A stretch of DNA of 64,000 nt from Sipunculus nudus. Taxonomy: Eukaryota; Annelida; Sipuncula; Golfingiida; Sipunculidae. Made by a program: the position numbers and the translations under genes. Below are positions 35,827 through 48,799 of the stretch, one piece after another; the first letter of the stretch is position 1; every line of letters starts with the position of its first letter. Location: positions 52,092,714-52,156,713 of the forward strand of contig CM049320.1 in the NCBI GenBank assembly GCA_026874595.1, in the 5' to 3' direction. Below the pieces are notes generated by a model. It made no database searches, was not told the DNA's origin, and saw nothing but the letters and a program-made list of their open reading frames with translations.

Positions 35827-38800
35827 GCAATAGGTAGGTGACAAACAGAGAGTTGACCGTAAAGAGGGGTTTCCGGCAAAATTATTTTTTAATAAACAAA
35901 AAAATACACATATCACGCATGCTTTCATACAAAGGTCATGTACAATTCCTGTATGTATTTCACGAATATATGAATATATGCATGGCGCATGTGGTACCAA
36001 TAAAGATGAATCTTTAATATATATGGTGTTGATGGCTCTCTAAGACCATATTTTGCTTATCAGTACTATAGTATGTGCCATGGAGGGGTCCCCAATGAAG
36101 GAATGAAGTATAGGCCTTATTAACTATAATAAATTATAATCATACCTTGCAAAATAATAATGTAATGGAATAAAATTAACATCTGAGTAAACAGGCTATT
36201 TCCTTAGAACATCTCAACCCCATTCATGGAAGTCAAGGTCACTGGTCACATGCTCAAACTACTAAACTTAAAAGCCCCTGATTGGTTATTTAACGTCATA
36301 TTCCATAAAATGTAAATGTCAAAGTGAGGCTGCCAACCTATGACAGACGCCATGTCACTTGGCCATAAAACTCAGAAGCACCAGATGGTTGCAAAATATA
36401 AATGTTGGAATTTTTATGAAGTTTAATATCTCATAGTAGGCCTGTGGCCGATCTTCAGCTTTAGTGTCACACTGAAAGATAATATTTAAGTTTAAGAGAT
36501 TAATCGCCAAATTTCACTGAGCGCCTACTGGTGGAACTGGCTATAGTAACGTACAAGGAAGCAGAGTTTTTACCCAGTGGCTCTGCTATCTCCTCTCTAA
36601 AGAATGTCCCGATGTCTCTTTGTTCAGGGTCTATACGTCGTACCAGCTGGTCAATATACAGACCGAACGTCAACGCATGGTAGGCGACATGTTTTCCTGG
36701 AAAATGAAAGAACTACTTTTAATACAATTGAAAATTTAATACGACTACATGTCGGTAACTTCACTGCTTACGCTGAGTGTCACGTTCACTTTACATTGGT
36801 TTTTATTCATTTTACTTTTCCACTGCACGCAATTTTAAAGGCCGGCTTTACCGTATACACCCACCAGGGCACTGACACGGGGCGAAAAAATGTGCTGACT
36901 AGTAAGAATATTGAATTGTGGTCTCTAGTATCCAAGTTTATCCTGTTTCAATACTATACAATTATTCCATCGTTACTTTAACTTATAACAGGCATAAATG
37001 TAGGTTGGTCTGTTGAGTATTACTGTTTACCTATTGGTGTTTCGCGATACAACTAAAAGCATCATGCATTTTGTAATAACCTTTTTAATTTCAAAGCATG
37101 ACTGAAGGATGTTCATTGTAGTAAAATAAGGTTACAAATTTTTATGGTTTGGGATTAGTTATAGGCGGAAAGTGAAAGCCGTCACTATGTCAACGGACAC
37201 GCCCCAGGTGGTTTGGCAGGAAATGTTTAAGTTAGCTATAGAAAATATGATCCATTGTCCGTCGGAGAAAATTTACACTGAATTATGAGCGATCCTGTGG
37301 TCCATGTGGCGTAAACAAGATTTAATGCTCAACCAGGTCGGTTAATGGCTGCTCTAGCCTAAAAGCCCGGCCACACCGAACGCTGTGCAGCGCGGCAAAA
37401 ACTATATTTTTTTTCTGTTGTGCTGAGATGACCCCCTCCATTTTTAATGCTTACTTCACTACGTATATATACATCTTCAGAATTTCATATACCGGTTTCG
37501 GACTACATGACAGGGCAGTATCACACACTTCCTCTTATTTTATATCCTCATGTCAACTAAGCCCGGTGACTTCTGCACATGCGGACCCTAGGTGCGCAAT
37601 CGTCCCCATTGCCGGATCATACCACCGAGGAACCCCCGAGGAACACGGCCGATGGGCACGGCCTTCCCATTAAGCCAGCAGAGCGCTCATCCTAGTTGGG
37701 GGCCGACCGTGAAAAATCTCACCGCCTCGGCTGAGATTCGAACTCACGATCTCCCGGCTTTGAGTCCTACCCCTGAGCCACAAAAGCTGGTAGCAAACAC
37801 TATACTTAATAAAAGGCTGGGCATTTTTGCCGCGCTGCAAAGCGGAGAGAGTTGAATCTTTTTGCAAGTTTGCTTTGCAGCGCTGCACAGCGCGGTGTTT
37901 GGTGTGGACATTCAAGTGTATTTGAATGTTTTCAACATTATTGCAGCGCAGCGGTCAGTGTGAACTGACCTTATAGGTAACATTTCAATTTTCTATATAT
38001 TACCCTTAATAGAGAACCAATGATTCCACATCCAAGAACCGACAACTTTTTATTTTTTATATCTCACAAACACTAGTACTTTAATATGGCACAGGACAAA
38101 GGTTTCACTGACCTCCTTGGTACAGTTGACAAGACCGCTAAACTACCGGTTCTGGCCATACCTGGTTTTATCTGAGGTTTCTGCTTGGCTAACAAACGAC
38201 TGACGCGCTCCGGGTCATCTATGATGTCAGTCAGTTTCATTCTCTCGTCGAGGGCAGGGAGCCCCGCCTGTAAGCAGAATAAAAAAAAGCATGGGCCACA
38301 TTTCAGAGGAATTGTGAGGGGAGGGTGGGGGGGGGGGGGGGGCGTCCCTCCTGTAAGCAAAATATAAACAAGGCCTTCAGGCCTAATGCGAACCTGTGCA
38401 ATGGGATATACACCAGGTAAAATGCTTAATTGCTGGACCATTACTGTTCATGTATATGAACAAATACTAAACATTTTGAATAAGAAACAATTACACAAAC
38501 ATCACTGCTGAAATTCTGGCATGGTTGCATACAACACAAAAATGATTGTAGCTTGCACCACCAGTCTTGTATGCAACGAAGCTAACAGATATATATAAGA
38601 ATGCCCAATTTTAGACTGATATATCAAACCCCTCCTGAGAAATAAGCAGGAACACACACTGTGCAACAATTATTGTAGGTGGCATCACCAGTCTTGTATA
38701 CAACAAAGCTATTCGCTATGTATAAATATGCCCAATTTCAGGCTGATATATCAAATTCCTCTGTAGAAATAAGCAAGCACATACACTGTGCAAAAGTCAT

Positions 38801-41800
38801 TGTAGGTTGCGACACCTGTCTTGTGAACGAGAAAACCATCAAAGACACATAGACAGGTCAAAATACCAGGCCAATACATCAAACTTACCTTGAGTCTTAT
38901 GCATGGGACTGACCAGGCTTAGGTGAGAAAGGCAGTTGCCCGGAGTTGACTGTGACAAATTGCTGGCTCAGGCTACTGCACTGAGTGAACTCATGACCTG
39001 TACCTGGCTGCACTGGGTATCTTGACCTGTTGTATAATCTGACACAGTTGGCAGTCTGCCAAAGCTATAAACAGATCCAGGCTGAACTTTGGTGCCAAAT
39101 CAGATGCAGTGGGCAGTCTGCCAACACTATAATTAGAATGCAGCTACTGCACTGAGTGAACACCTGACCTATACCTGGCTGCACTGTGTGAACTCTTGAC
39201 CTGTTGCCTAATCTGATACAGATAGCAGTCTGCCAAAGCTATAAATAGATCCAGACTGACCTTTGGCCTGTGGCCAAATCTGAAATAGTAGCCACACCAT
39301 TGCATACGCTCACAGATTAGCTCCACATGCAGCCCTGAGGGGCATGACACACATGAGGTGATCACATGATACTCATGAGGTGAACACATGCTACCTGTGA
39401 GGTGATCGCATGGTGCCCATCAGGTGTTCACATGACACTCATGAGGTGATCACATGCCTTGTGCTTGGCTGCACTGATTGAACTCTTGACTATATCTGGC
39501 TTCACTGAATGAACTCTTGATCTGTTGTCAAATCTGAAACAGTTGGCAGTTTCTCAACCTATTTAAAGATAAAGACACAATCTTGGCCTGTTGTTAATCT
39601 GTTTACACATATTGAAAGACTTTGGCTAAAATGCCTTTTTTCAAGCTGATATATTCATAAAATTTTTTATCAAAATATCTAGAATAATAAAAGATGTAGT
39701 CCTTTCATTGTCAAAACTCCAATAATTCTGCCAAAATCATTCAAACTTGAACAAAGGCCACCTAAGAATAATTTCTGTGCAATGTTAAAGAAGTTATAAT
39801 TGAAACAATAATTTTGTTGAAGAACACTATTGCAGTCCTCGGTTTGAAATGGCCATAAGACCAACTTAAGCTTTTCACGACTCAACCTAAAAATCAACAA
39901 ACTCAGTCTTTTCTGATATGATTGAAAGAACCGTGTCTTAGGATAATTCTTCTGAAAAATTGAACGATTCAACTTGACAATTTCATCATAAACATTTTTA
40001 GATGAAAGTGGCTATAATTATGAGGTTTTGCCTAAAAGAATAGGTCAATGTAGGTGGCACCACGAAATCTGCAAAATCAAATATGAGTCATGTGATCAAC
40101 ATTTGCACAATACTTTGTAATGCTAGCTTCTGTCATTTCTGAGATTACTTTGTCATTATGCTTACTTGGCCAAATGACTAGGTTCAAATTCATGTAACTC
40201 CGCTAAAATTCATCAAATGCAAACCATTTGAGCAAACTTAAGAGGGCTTGCCTCTGGGATCATTTCTGTAAAATATTGAACAATCTGGCTGGACCATTTA
40301 CAAGAAGTAGACTTTTAAAGGTTTTTCAGCTTTTCCCTTATAAAATTTAAGTAAATACAGATAGCAAAATAATAAGCTGAATCCCACAACATTTGATATG
40401 TGACAGATTATTGCATAAAATCTGGGGACCTCACTTTTTATTTAAACGTACAACTTGAATTCCGAGATAAATCCGTCCATCATTTTATAGTTTCAACAAG
40501 GACCAGATCACTAAGAGGCAGTTCATGAGTCATAACGCACCTGGTAATTACTCTGTCTTTCTGTAAAATACCCATTGTGTCCGCTTCTCGAATAAAGTGT
40601 CTAATCTTGTAGGAATCCAGATTATTATTAAAACACCGGCATATTTTTGAAGTCTCAGATTACCGTACTAGTGGTGCAAAATGACCAAATAATATAAATA
40701 AAAATGTACATTATGCACATTAAACATTTAATCTGACATTTAAGCTTACCTGGTGACTCATGAACTGCCTGACAGTAATCTGGTCTTTGCCGGTCTGTGC
40801 GAACTCCGGCCAGTAGGTGGCGATACGCTCGTCATACTTCAAGAGGCCCCTGAAAAGAGTCCGGGGTGGTTAAACAGTTACTTGACTGTTGTTGTACCAT
40901 GAATTATAAATGTAATTTAAGCCCATAATCTACACCAGTGCAATTATTTGGCGACCATTGTATTATACGTATACAGGCTGGCTAAAAATCATTCGATCAA
41001 CCTGTATTCAACAATACTGAATGCTGATTTAAGAAAATATATACAACCGGACATTAAAAGCCCATATTGAAGGGTCCTCTATTTTTTTTGGGGGGGGGGG
41101 GGGGGGGGGAGGGGTGAATGGTATATGCGTGCTAGGGCATGCGTCTATGTAGTTTTTTTTCATGTCTTTATGTTACAGAAACGCGGGCATATCAAATTTC
41201 CCGTAATAGTTTACTTATGATGATACAAACATACATTCACAGTAATCCATGGCATTTTGAAACTGTAAGTTACACAGGAAAACAAAAAAAAAGTAGGACA
41301 ATATAGGAATTTTGAGACAAAGAGGAAAAAGAGGAAATAAGGATCATATGAAATACAAGTAGAAACAGTACAATCGTTTGAGAGGTTGCGCTCATTACCA
41401 ACAATAATACGTTTAAACTAAATGTACAACAATTTGCAAAGGCACATATGTCAGCTCATATTGGCTGAATAAAAGAGTTTTCGAGCACATTGACTTTCTC
41501 CAATTCACTGTTCCACAAGTTGTTGTGGTCCTTTGTGTAAGATGCCATGTGCGTCTTCTTACCATAACAAGACTTAACCAGAGGTCCGACCTTGCGCATG
41601 CGCGTCATGATTTTTTATTTGACACCTTGCGCGATACAGCTATATCAGGTGGTGTGTTCTCTGCTTATGTTTTGTGTAAGTAATCATTGAAGGTGAAAAT
41701 TACTTTCCACTTCTGGAAGGAGTAATCAATGGTCTTAGAACAAAGTATTGACAGATATTGTATATACTTTACCATAATATTTTAGAGAGAAATTCATGGC

Positions 41801-44800
41801 ATTTTGAAACTGCAAGAATCACAGCAAAACAACAAAAGTAGGACAAAATAGGACTTATAAGACCATGAAGAAATAGGATCGTACGAAATACAAGTAGAAA
41901 CCGTACAATCGTTTGACAGGTTGCTTTCATTGCAGACACATACAACACAATACATCATGTATATTTAACACACCCGGTACGAGAATAGGTTCCTGTAACA
42001 TACCTGTCAACCAGCACAGCCACCACGGCCGCTGTGACGCCCTTAGTCGCTGAGAACGTCACCGTCAGAGTGTCTAGGTCCCATGGCCACTTGGCGTCAG
42101 GGTCCGCGTATCCTCCAACCAAGTTAACCACTAGCTCCCCCTTGTGGTAAACAGCAAAAGCTCCTCCCTGCTCGTCGCCACTCTCCACATTTTTTCTTCA
42201 AATAGAAATAAAGTATGTTCAATATATAAGAAAATGGTTATAAAACAATAGTATTTAACCTTATTTAACAAACACTCACACAAATGTTTAAGAATAATAC
42301 AAGATGAAGCCTGAAGGGAACGAAAAAATGTTCTATAAAGGTGTGTTTTTATTCGCGCGTATATGTGTGAACTGGCAGACGTATATATTTGTTAAGTGGA
42401 TCAAGCGGGCTTTCCACAAGAAAATGGTGAAATGACGTAATTTTACCCTGAATCCCTGAGTTCACGCAGAACCTATGCGTGAATATCGCTCCTGTGACGA
42501 TTTTCACGCACATACGCATACACGCTGACGGACACGTGGAAACACCACAGTTACGAAATCATATGAGCGATTTTACACGCATATGCGCATATGCGCGCAC
42601 ATGGAATCACCCCTTTACAGATTAATGTTATACGATTCTTACTCGCATTCAGATTTCAGTCAGCAAACGAATAAAATTTAATGAACAGTTTATGGCCATT
42701 TTCTCATAACAGAATTTCAGTCTATCATTCCTTTCTCATTAAGCCATTTCTAACAAATCATCTGGAACGAAGCATTCCAGTTTTGCAAACATGTTTGTAA
42801 ATATGTCATGTGAAGTTTCACCCATTTTTTTTATTTTGAAATTTTGAAAGATGCATTCAAAACAACGTCTTTAGGCACTTTTTGTTGTATAAACAAAAAC
42901 TTTGCCTAGATATTAAAATCCTCTATTTAACAAAATATTTTATTCATATCTAACAGGGCTTAATTTATATTATTTTGAGAATTTTAAATATGTATATATA
43001 ATTTTGCCTAAACATAAATATCATCCAAATCCAGATACCTACAACTATATAGACCAATATCCATAGTCATGTATAAAAACCTTTCCCCGGATATATTCTA
43101 AGTAAATTTTTAGAACTGCACAAACGTGTTATTAAGCGTAAAAGCAGGCATTTGGGGCTCAATTGGGTACCTTTGAGCAAGAATATTGTTATTTACGGTA
43201 ACTTCCGCTTTAAATTTGTTTCTAAGCGCAGTCTTGTAATCATATGTTGAACGATTTAGAATTAAGTTTAAGATATCTTTCTTTTCGATTAAATGTTAAC
43301 TTTAATCATCTTTCAGCTCAACACAGTGAAGCCTCATGAGTTCACGTTGGCGATCCAATCAAATGGTTAAGAATATACGAAGGAATCACCCGGTATTAAT
43401 GCCTTACTCAAACGTCATACGTTTCACTAAAAGAATACAAGATGGTGCTGATATGCAGTAGAGGTTTACCGTAATTAATAAAGAAGATACATGCTGAGGT
43501 TTCCCATTGTAAAGCAGATTAAAAGCAAGAGACCCCGAGATTTTACTTGTAAAGGCTGAACCATGTACATACATGTATGTTTAAATTGTGACTTTTGTAA
43601 ATATGAGGTTATGTTTATCAGATATCGTTTTCTGTTATTGATAGTGTAGGGTGATTTCTTGTTGGCCCGACCTTACGATTAAGTGACTTTATGCGAAGTC
43701 AAGCATGAATTCGCAATCATTGTTACCAGAAACTTTTTTCATGTATTATATAACTACATGTTAATGCACTTCACTATGGATATGGTAAAGGTTATATGGT
43801 AGTTTTATATCTAGGTATATACTTCTTTATAAAAATACAAATAAATAATAGAGTCGATGCCCTGTCATATTTTCATTTATGATATTTATTTGATATAAAC
43901 ATTATCCATGAATAACAAATCATTTATAATTATGAAAGAAATATCACAGGTTCTTTGAGAACTCACCCTAGAGCCAGTAACATGATACATACAGTAGAAT
44001 CTCCGAATTACGGACACTGACGGGACCTGACATTTTGCCCGCAATAGAGAGGTGTCCGTAGTAAGGAGGTTAGATTTCGCGATCTTCTTTCAAGGGACTG
44101 CCCATAAGTGGCCCGTAAACAGGAGCCGCACTTAGTACATAGGTGCCGTAAGGAGAGGATCCATTGTATATACATGGCCTTGATCTGAGTGATTGACAAA
44201 ATTTTATTTTTCTAATGGACGAGGACATGGTTTTCAGTTTGTGACTGGAACATAACGTTATCTTTTAGAAGTGCCAAAACTCCAGAACAAGATATGTGCA
44301 TTCTAAGTAATGCAAGCCTCTGCCACGGGAAGGGACCTTATTTTCGGATTTTTATTATCCATACATTTATTCGGCCCATATTCCCAGGTTCATTCGTTCA
44401 TGAATAAGTGACTCTACATTTTGCGTATTACTTGATGGAGTTCCTGAATCCCGTTCATGGGCCAGATCTACACCAAACTCTTATCGATTCTTTACTGGTC
44501 GATTCCCGAAATGTCCTGAAAGTTTTATGATATCCCATTCAAGATTGCGTGAGTTATGTTGTGAACAAAAGGCACACTACCAATTTACAAATGCACAATT
44601 AGGAGACGACTGCATTTTAGAATATACTCTGCCCTATTCTGACTGACCTGGGGTTTCAACAAAGTCATGTCACATATCGCATCCCACAGAAGCCTGTATG
44701 CTGACAACTATGTAACTAGAACACTGTCAAAGAGCGCATACCTCCATCAAATCCAGTATCCGCATCCATTTATTCAAACCATGACTCACCTGTCAACGCA

Positions 44801-47800
44801 AGTTTAATTAATTCATTGAAACATTTGGTGGTAGTGAAGACACATATATATTGAAACTAAGAAACAGGAAAATGCCTGTTGCCCGCCCATCCTTTCACAG
44901 GTGGATCTTTAGAGAATTTATGTTGTGAACAACAACAAAAAATGCCAGATATGGCAAATGGCCATCGTTTTGTATAAGCTCTGGCTACCTGATGATGAAC
45001 TTATGTTACTTTTTACCGATCTTCCTCGAGATTCATTGAGAAGCTTTGGATATAATACTCGGACAAATATACATACATAAATCAACAGAACCCTCCCCTC
45101 CCCCCTTACTTTTTAGGGATTGGGAACAAACTAGCTTTTGTCCCTCTCACCTTTTGGAGAATAAACATAAGTCTAACTTAGCGATTTCGTGATATAATTT
45201 CTTCATGGTATATGAGTTCTCCATATTTTCCTCAATAATTATTCAGTTTCAATAATGCATCTCATTTTGGGGAAATTTAGGATCTGATATGAACCAATGG
45301 GATCATTGAATAGTGACATTCTGGACGAGAGAATATGTGTTCTCTGTGACATGAGTGGGGTTGTCCGCAGGTGATTTTGATGGGGCTGTCCTTATTTCAA
45401 GGCGGGTGGCCGGGATGGTATGGTGGGTTGTCCTGTAGGTGTGAGCGACAATTAGAGCAATAGCCACCGCCACGATATACGTCACAGAAAGTGATGTCAT
45501 GGGCCATATCTAGGTCACTCGAACAAACACTGCACAGTATCTGACCCTGGCTGTAGCCCTAGCTGACACATCAGAGTATGCACTGGGCACAAGCAATTAG
45601 AGCTTGTCTGAGATCAAGTGTCCATCTGTGCTTAATTATGGAGATCTAAATCTGCCTTGTAACTGTTTGACAGTTAAATGGCTTAAATGTTAATGTTACG
45701 AAATTCACAGAACTGGCAGTTTACTGTGGAGAAACAATCAGTTGTATCAAGTACAAATACAAATTGACATCACAGGTCTCCCCTGCATGGTGTGTTATTG
45801 TATGGTCTAAACAGGGATGCATGTGGAAATTATGGGATTTTATGTTAATCTGTGTAATACAATGAAAGATCATTGTATAAAATTCTATTACATTGTGACA
45901 ATAATCCTTAACAGTAGCAAAATATTTCTAAATGAGGTTCCAAAGACCGAACAAAGAATCATGAAACAAAATGGTTTCTGTAAGAGTTTTCATATACCTT
46001 ACACATCAGTTTGGACTCTCTATAAAACATATGGTGTATTTTCAGTGGACATTTACCAATTTTGAGCTTCAGAAGTTTTTGTTTTGTTAAGATATGCATT
46101 TATCTGTTTAGAAATACAGTTGTTAGTATCATATTTATCCCTGATCATAAGAAACATTAACCAAAATTTACGAGCCATACCTTACTGATTCTGAGTCAAA
46201 TTGCCTGAAAAGCCAATCTTTTTTTCAGAGCAGTTTTTTTTTTTTACAATATCCCTATTGAATACCTGATACTTCTATAATATATTCTTTAAGCTGTATA
46301 TAGTTTTATTGTATAATGTAAGTAGTAATGCTTCAAAGTCAAAAACAGTTTTGCTGTATCTATACTGTTTATTACATAATACAGTGATATGGTGAGACTG
46401 GCAGGCTGGTTATTTGACTCTTAATTGCAGGTATGGTCTTAAATAATCAACTCAGCAGGGAGCTGAATATCCAGCGTTGGGAGTGACCGATACTAATACA
46501 GTTCCTCCTAAATACATGAAACATCTGGACTTGTGTGTTTGATATATAACATATATATTATTACTTATTTAATATGATATGAAATGTCATGTAATTAACA
46601 CTGACTAAATTTCATAGATATGAGATGACCAGCCTGTATCATATGCTGTGACACTGATAGCTGGTTGTGGGCCTGGAGATCACGGCATGGTCATCAAGTT
46701 AAATCCATGTAATAATTATCATTTATACACTAAATTTATATACCTTTACTATATGTGCATAAGATATATAACCTGCTATCTACAAAACAGTTAAATCAGA
46801 TTTTAATCCAGTGTATTAATTGTTTCAGGGTTTTTTAATTGAATGAGCATGTTAATGATAATAATGTAAATATATGTGTGATGTTATATAGTGTACAATA
46901 TTAACAAAATATACAAAGTTCTTTCTAAAAATTACTGAAATCAGAGTTAACCCCCCCCCCCCCTTTTTATTGGCTCACTGAAAAAATAATGTAAATAATG
47001 TTCATTCCAGTTATATATCATGTACATGCTCTGGATAAATGTATTATATCACTTGTTTCTTGGTTCACTGATTAATAAAGTGTGCATAGTTGTGTCTCTG
47101 CATGTAACCATAAATCCCATTGCTTTATTTCCCCAAGAAAAAAAATCATACAATATTATATGTTAAAATGGTCTCTTTGTTCAGTATTAATATTGATTAA
47201 TTAAATTTTTGCTCATAAATTAATAAAAATGGACATTTATATATATTGTGAATAAAATATTGTTTTACATTTGAATTTAAATGTTTTTAGTTTGTTTTCA
47301 TGCAAACACATAAACAAGGAGGCGAAGTATATATTACATTTTGAGGATCCCGTATGTTACATCATGGCTACAATCAGTTACAAGTAGTTCGAAATCCAAA
47401 TAATATTAAGTTGTATAATATTTTGTGTAGGTCCACCGGACTGAATGCAATATGACGGGGCCGGGCTGAAGTGTGTCACCTAAAAATTAATAGGGGGCAA
47501 TTATTATGTGGTTTATTTTTTTTATAACATAGGTTTTTAGCTTTTTAATCATGCCAAGATAATGTTTTTTTTCTGCAGAGATAAAATTTTGTAATGAGAT
47601 GCAGTGAGAGGTGTGCTTTATCCACAGTTTGCTCTGAGAGGTGCTGCCATCTTCAGACAGGGAGAGAACTAGGCTTATAGTTCCTAAATGAGTCACATGA
47701 GGCGCTACTTTTTCCGCATTTGTAAACAGAGTTCAACATGGTCTCCAAGACCAATGTGCTGGAGATGTCAAAATGTGGTCAGGTGTGTATGAATACAGCT

Positions 47801-48719
47801 TTGTTTACAATGATAATATATAGTGCAAATAATATGCGTCAGTCTGACCTATACCATGGCCCCGACTCACTCATGCACGCAACATAAGGGAAAATATCTG
47901 ACCAAACCAGGGTCGCGCATAATGAAAGGAAATACCGAAACATTCTGAACCGTTCAGACTGGATAATTTACTGCGATGGAAAGACCAAATGGTGTTTAAT
48001 ATTTTGGTGGCTAAATTAAATATTCATAAAACGCAGTATTTATGACAATTACCTAGAATTTGAACCATGTCTAGCGTATTATCTTGTCACTTATAGTGCT
48101 AACTCCCCATACACGAGTCCTCCGTTTATGTGTACAATAATGGAGGATTCAAGGGAGTTTCGAAATACACACACAAGTAACGATCTTTTATGATTCTTAT
48201 CAAAGCCTTATTTGGCATTTTTTTGTGTCTATTGTTAGCTCCAGACGAGACTTGTATTCGGTCATTCCGCTCCTAGTTTGAGCGGGAGCCTGCTGATACA
48301 TTTCTGGTTCACTCGTCCACGACGTTGTATGGATGTAACTTGTGTAAGGAATGTCCACTCGTGACCACGACAAGGTGTGGGGTGGGGGGGGGGGGGGTTG
48401 AACTGTTAGTACTTCTGTGGATTCGTTGTCCCCCTCGTATAAGGCCAATGTAATTGTGTAAATATTACTTACGTACATGCCTAGCTAGTGGCTATATGGT
48501 ATACATATCGTGACTGAGCGACCCTGTAGACCGGTTTCCATGTTGGTCTCACCTGAAAGCGTCCCGGACAAGCTCCCAGCCTGGGGCCGTGTAACCTTTG
48601 ACGTGCACGGGCAACTTCCGACGGAAAAGTGCTGGGAGAATTTGAAAAAGAATAGCAGTCATTACCACAACCACAGCCGTGCTGAGAAGGCCCATGGTAC
48701 ACCAACTGTAGTGATCCAT
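32738..48719 (-). CDS. membrane-anchored serine beta-lactamase-like (LACT/EstB family) protein, eight exons
   Basis: Exons 48719-48553, 42195-42004, 40849-40750, 38267-38162, 36696-36574, 35423-35233, 33669-33424 and 32923-32738 join with matching phases and GT-AG sites into 436 aa. An in-frame TGA precedes the ATG. Residues about 9-31 are a hydrophobic anchor ([16 protein letters not shown]) followed by FRRK, suggesting a type II membrane or signal-anchored protein. The class C beta-lactamase/esterase landmarks are: [19 protein letters not shown] and VGGYADPD; the nucleophile motif S104-A-T-K107; Y194-H-A within [10 protein letters not shown] as the tyrosine motif; [14 protein letters not shown]; and H385-G-G at the KTG position. 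Animal LACT proteins of this type (related to nematode lact genes) are of mostly unknown substrate; esterase or peptidase activity is likely. All catalytic positions are present, so it looks active. Introns hold several repeats. Confidence 0.92.
33080..33360. repeat. imperfect short repeats with GTCGTG ... GAGATAATA pattern
   Basis: Five or so loose copies of a unit of 35-45 bp alternate GTCGTGCAT/GTCGTGGAC with GAGATAATA/CAGATAATA, in the last intron but one of the beta-lactamase-like gene. They leave spurious open frames. Confidence 0.5.
34608..34714. repeat. (TA)n with a duplicated spacer
   Basis: Three TA runs. The unit GGTTCAGTATATGCAATATA precedes two of them, indicating a small tandem duplication. 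A separate (TA)n lies at 35,764-35,824. Confidence 0.9.
37356..37980. mobile_element. possible hAT-like MITE hosting a SINE
   Basis: Left end AAGCCCGGCCACACCGAACG with GCAGCGCGG is roughly complementary to right-end CGCAGCGGTCAGTGTGAAC. Palindromic GCAGCGC/GCGCTGC words repeat between them (37,380-37,405; 37,828-37,945). The end style (CACAC..GAACGC) recalls hAT-type MITEs, but ends and target duplication are not resolved. Confidence 0.4.
37585..37800 (-). mobile_element. tRNA-derived SINE
   Basis: On the minus strand, starting near 37,795, the sequence has a pol III A box (TGGCTCAGGGGTAGGA) and, about 30 bases later, a B box (GAGTTCGAATCTC), in the spacing of a tRNA gene. A GC-rich body to about 37,590 follows. 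The tRNA half lacks a proper acceptor stem, so it is a SINE head and not a functional tRNA gene. It lies within intron 4 of the beta-lactamase-like gene. Confidence 0.7.
38325..38342. repeat. poly(G) tract
   Basis: About 18 G in an intron next to exon 4 of the beta-lactamase-like gene. Similar pure C or G runs of 10-20 bases occur at about 26,552, 34,916, 41,090, 46,951, 48,384, 50,725, 52,243 and 59,447. Confidence 0.9.
38370..40440. repeat. about 2.1-kb interspersed repeat, uninterrupted copy
   Basis: Shares ordered blocks with 53,505-57,900. These are: CAGGCCTAATGCNAACCTGTGCAATG; tandem GTAGGTGGCATCACCAG units (38,550-38,900); ACCTGTACCTGGCTGCACT; GGCAGTCTGCCAAAGCTATAAA; CCAAAATCATT; and CTCTGGGATCATTTCTGT. 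There is no clear ORF. It lies in intron 3 of the beta-lactamase-like gene and serves as the empty-site reference for insertions in the other copy. Confidence 0.8.
41240..41960. repeat. direct repeat of about 155 bp, two copies
   Basis: CATGGCATTTTGAAACTG ... AAATACAAGTAGAAAC ... GTACAATCGTTTGA occurs at about 41,249-41,400 and 41,798-41,945, spaced about 550 bp, in intron 2 of the beta-lactamase-like gene. Confidence 0.8.
42196..48552. other. intron 1 of the beta-lactamase-like gene (6.4 kb), mostly featureless
   Basis: Holds a patch of alternating GCGCATATGCGC words (42,470-42,600), a repeat with GTCCGTAGTAAGGAGG (43,995-44,170), and an unassigned hydrophobic ORF (45,303-45,500). No second gene could be supported. 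A plus-strand ATG at 47,735 followed by 15 codons and GTGTGT looks exon-like but matches nothing I know. Confidence 0.5.
45303..45500 (-). other. 65-aa ORF with N-terminal hydrophobic segment, unassigned
   Basis: The frame starts [20 protein letters not shown], an apparent signal anchor, then becomes polar. It lies on the sense strand inside intron 1 of the beta-lactamase-like gene, whose true exon 1 also encodes an anchor. I found no donor in a suitable phase to splice it to exon 2, so an alternative first exon is only a possibility. Confidence 0.2.
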
Positions 48720-48799
48720 AAGTATACAAGCCGATCAGACGGGTATATGATCGTGTTCACCTTTGAAACGACTTATCGTACACACGGCGTGGGTTGATG

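Noticed and set aside
42360-42620. Possible TIR element with GGGCTTTCCACA / GATTCCATGTG ends around GCGCATATGCGC words
   Set aside because: The ends match poorly and no target duplication or second copy was found.
47735-47800. ATG followed by 15 codons and GTGTGT, like a first exon on the plus strand
   Set aside because: No matching downstream exon. It lies inside the intron of a minus-strand gene and matches no family I know.
48481-48729. Long minus-strand frame starting [13 protein letters not shown]
   Set aside because: It is an out-of-frame shadow of exon 1 of the beta-lactamase-like gene, whose frame is fixed by phase and homology.
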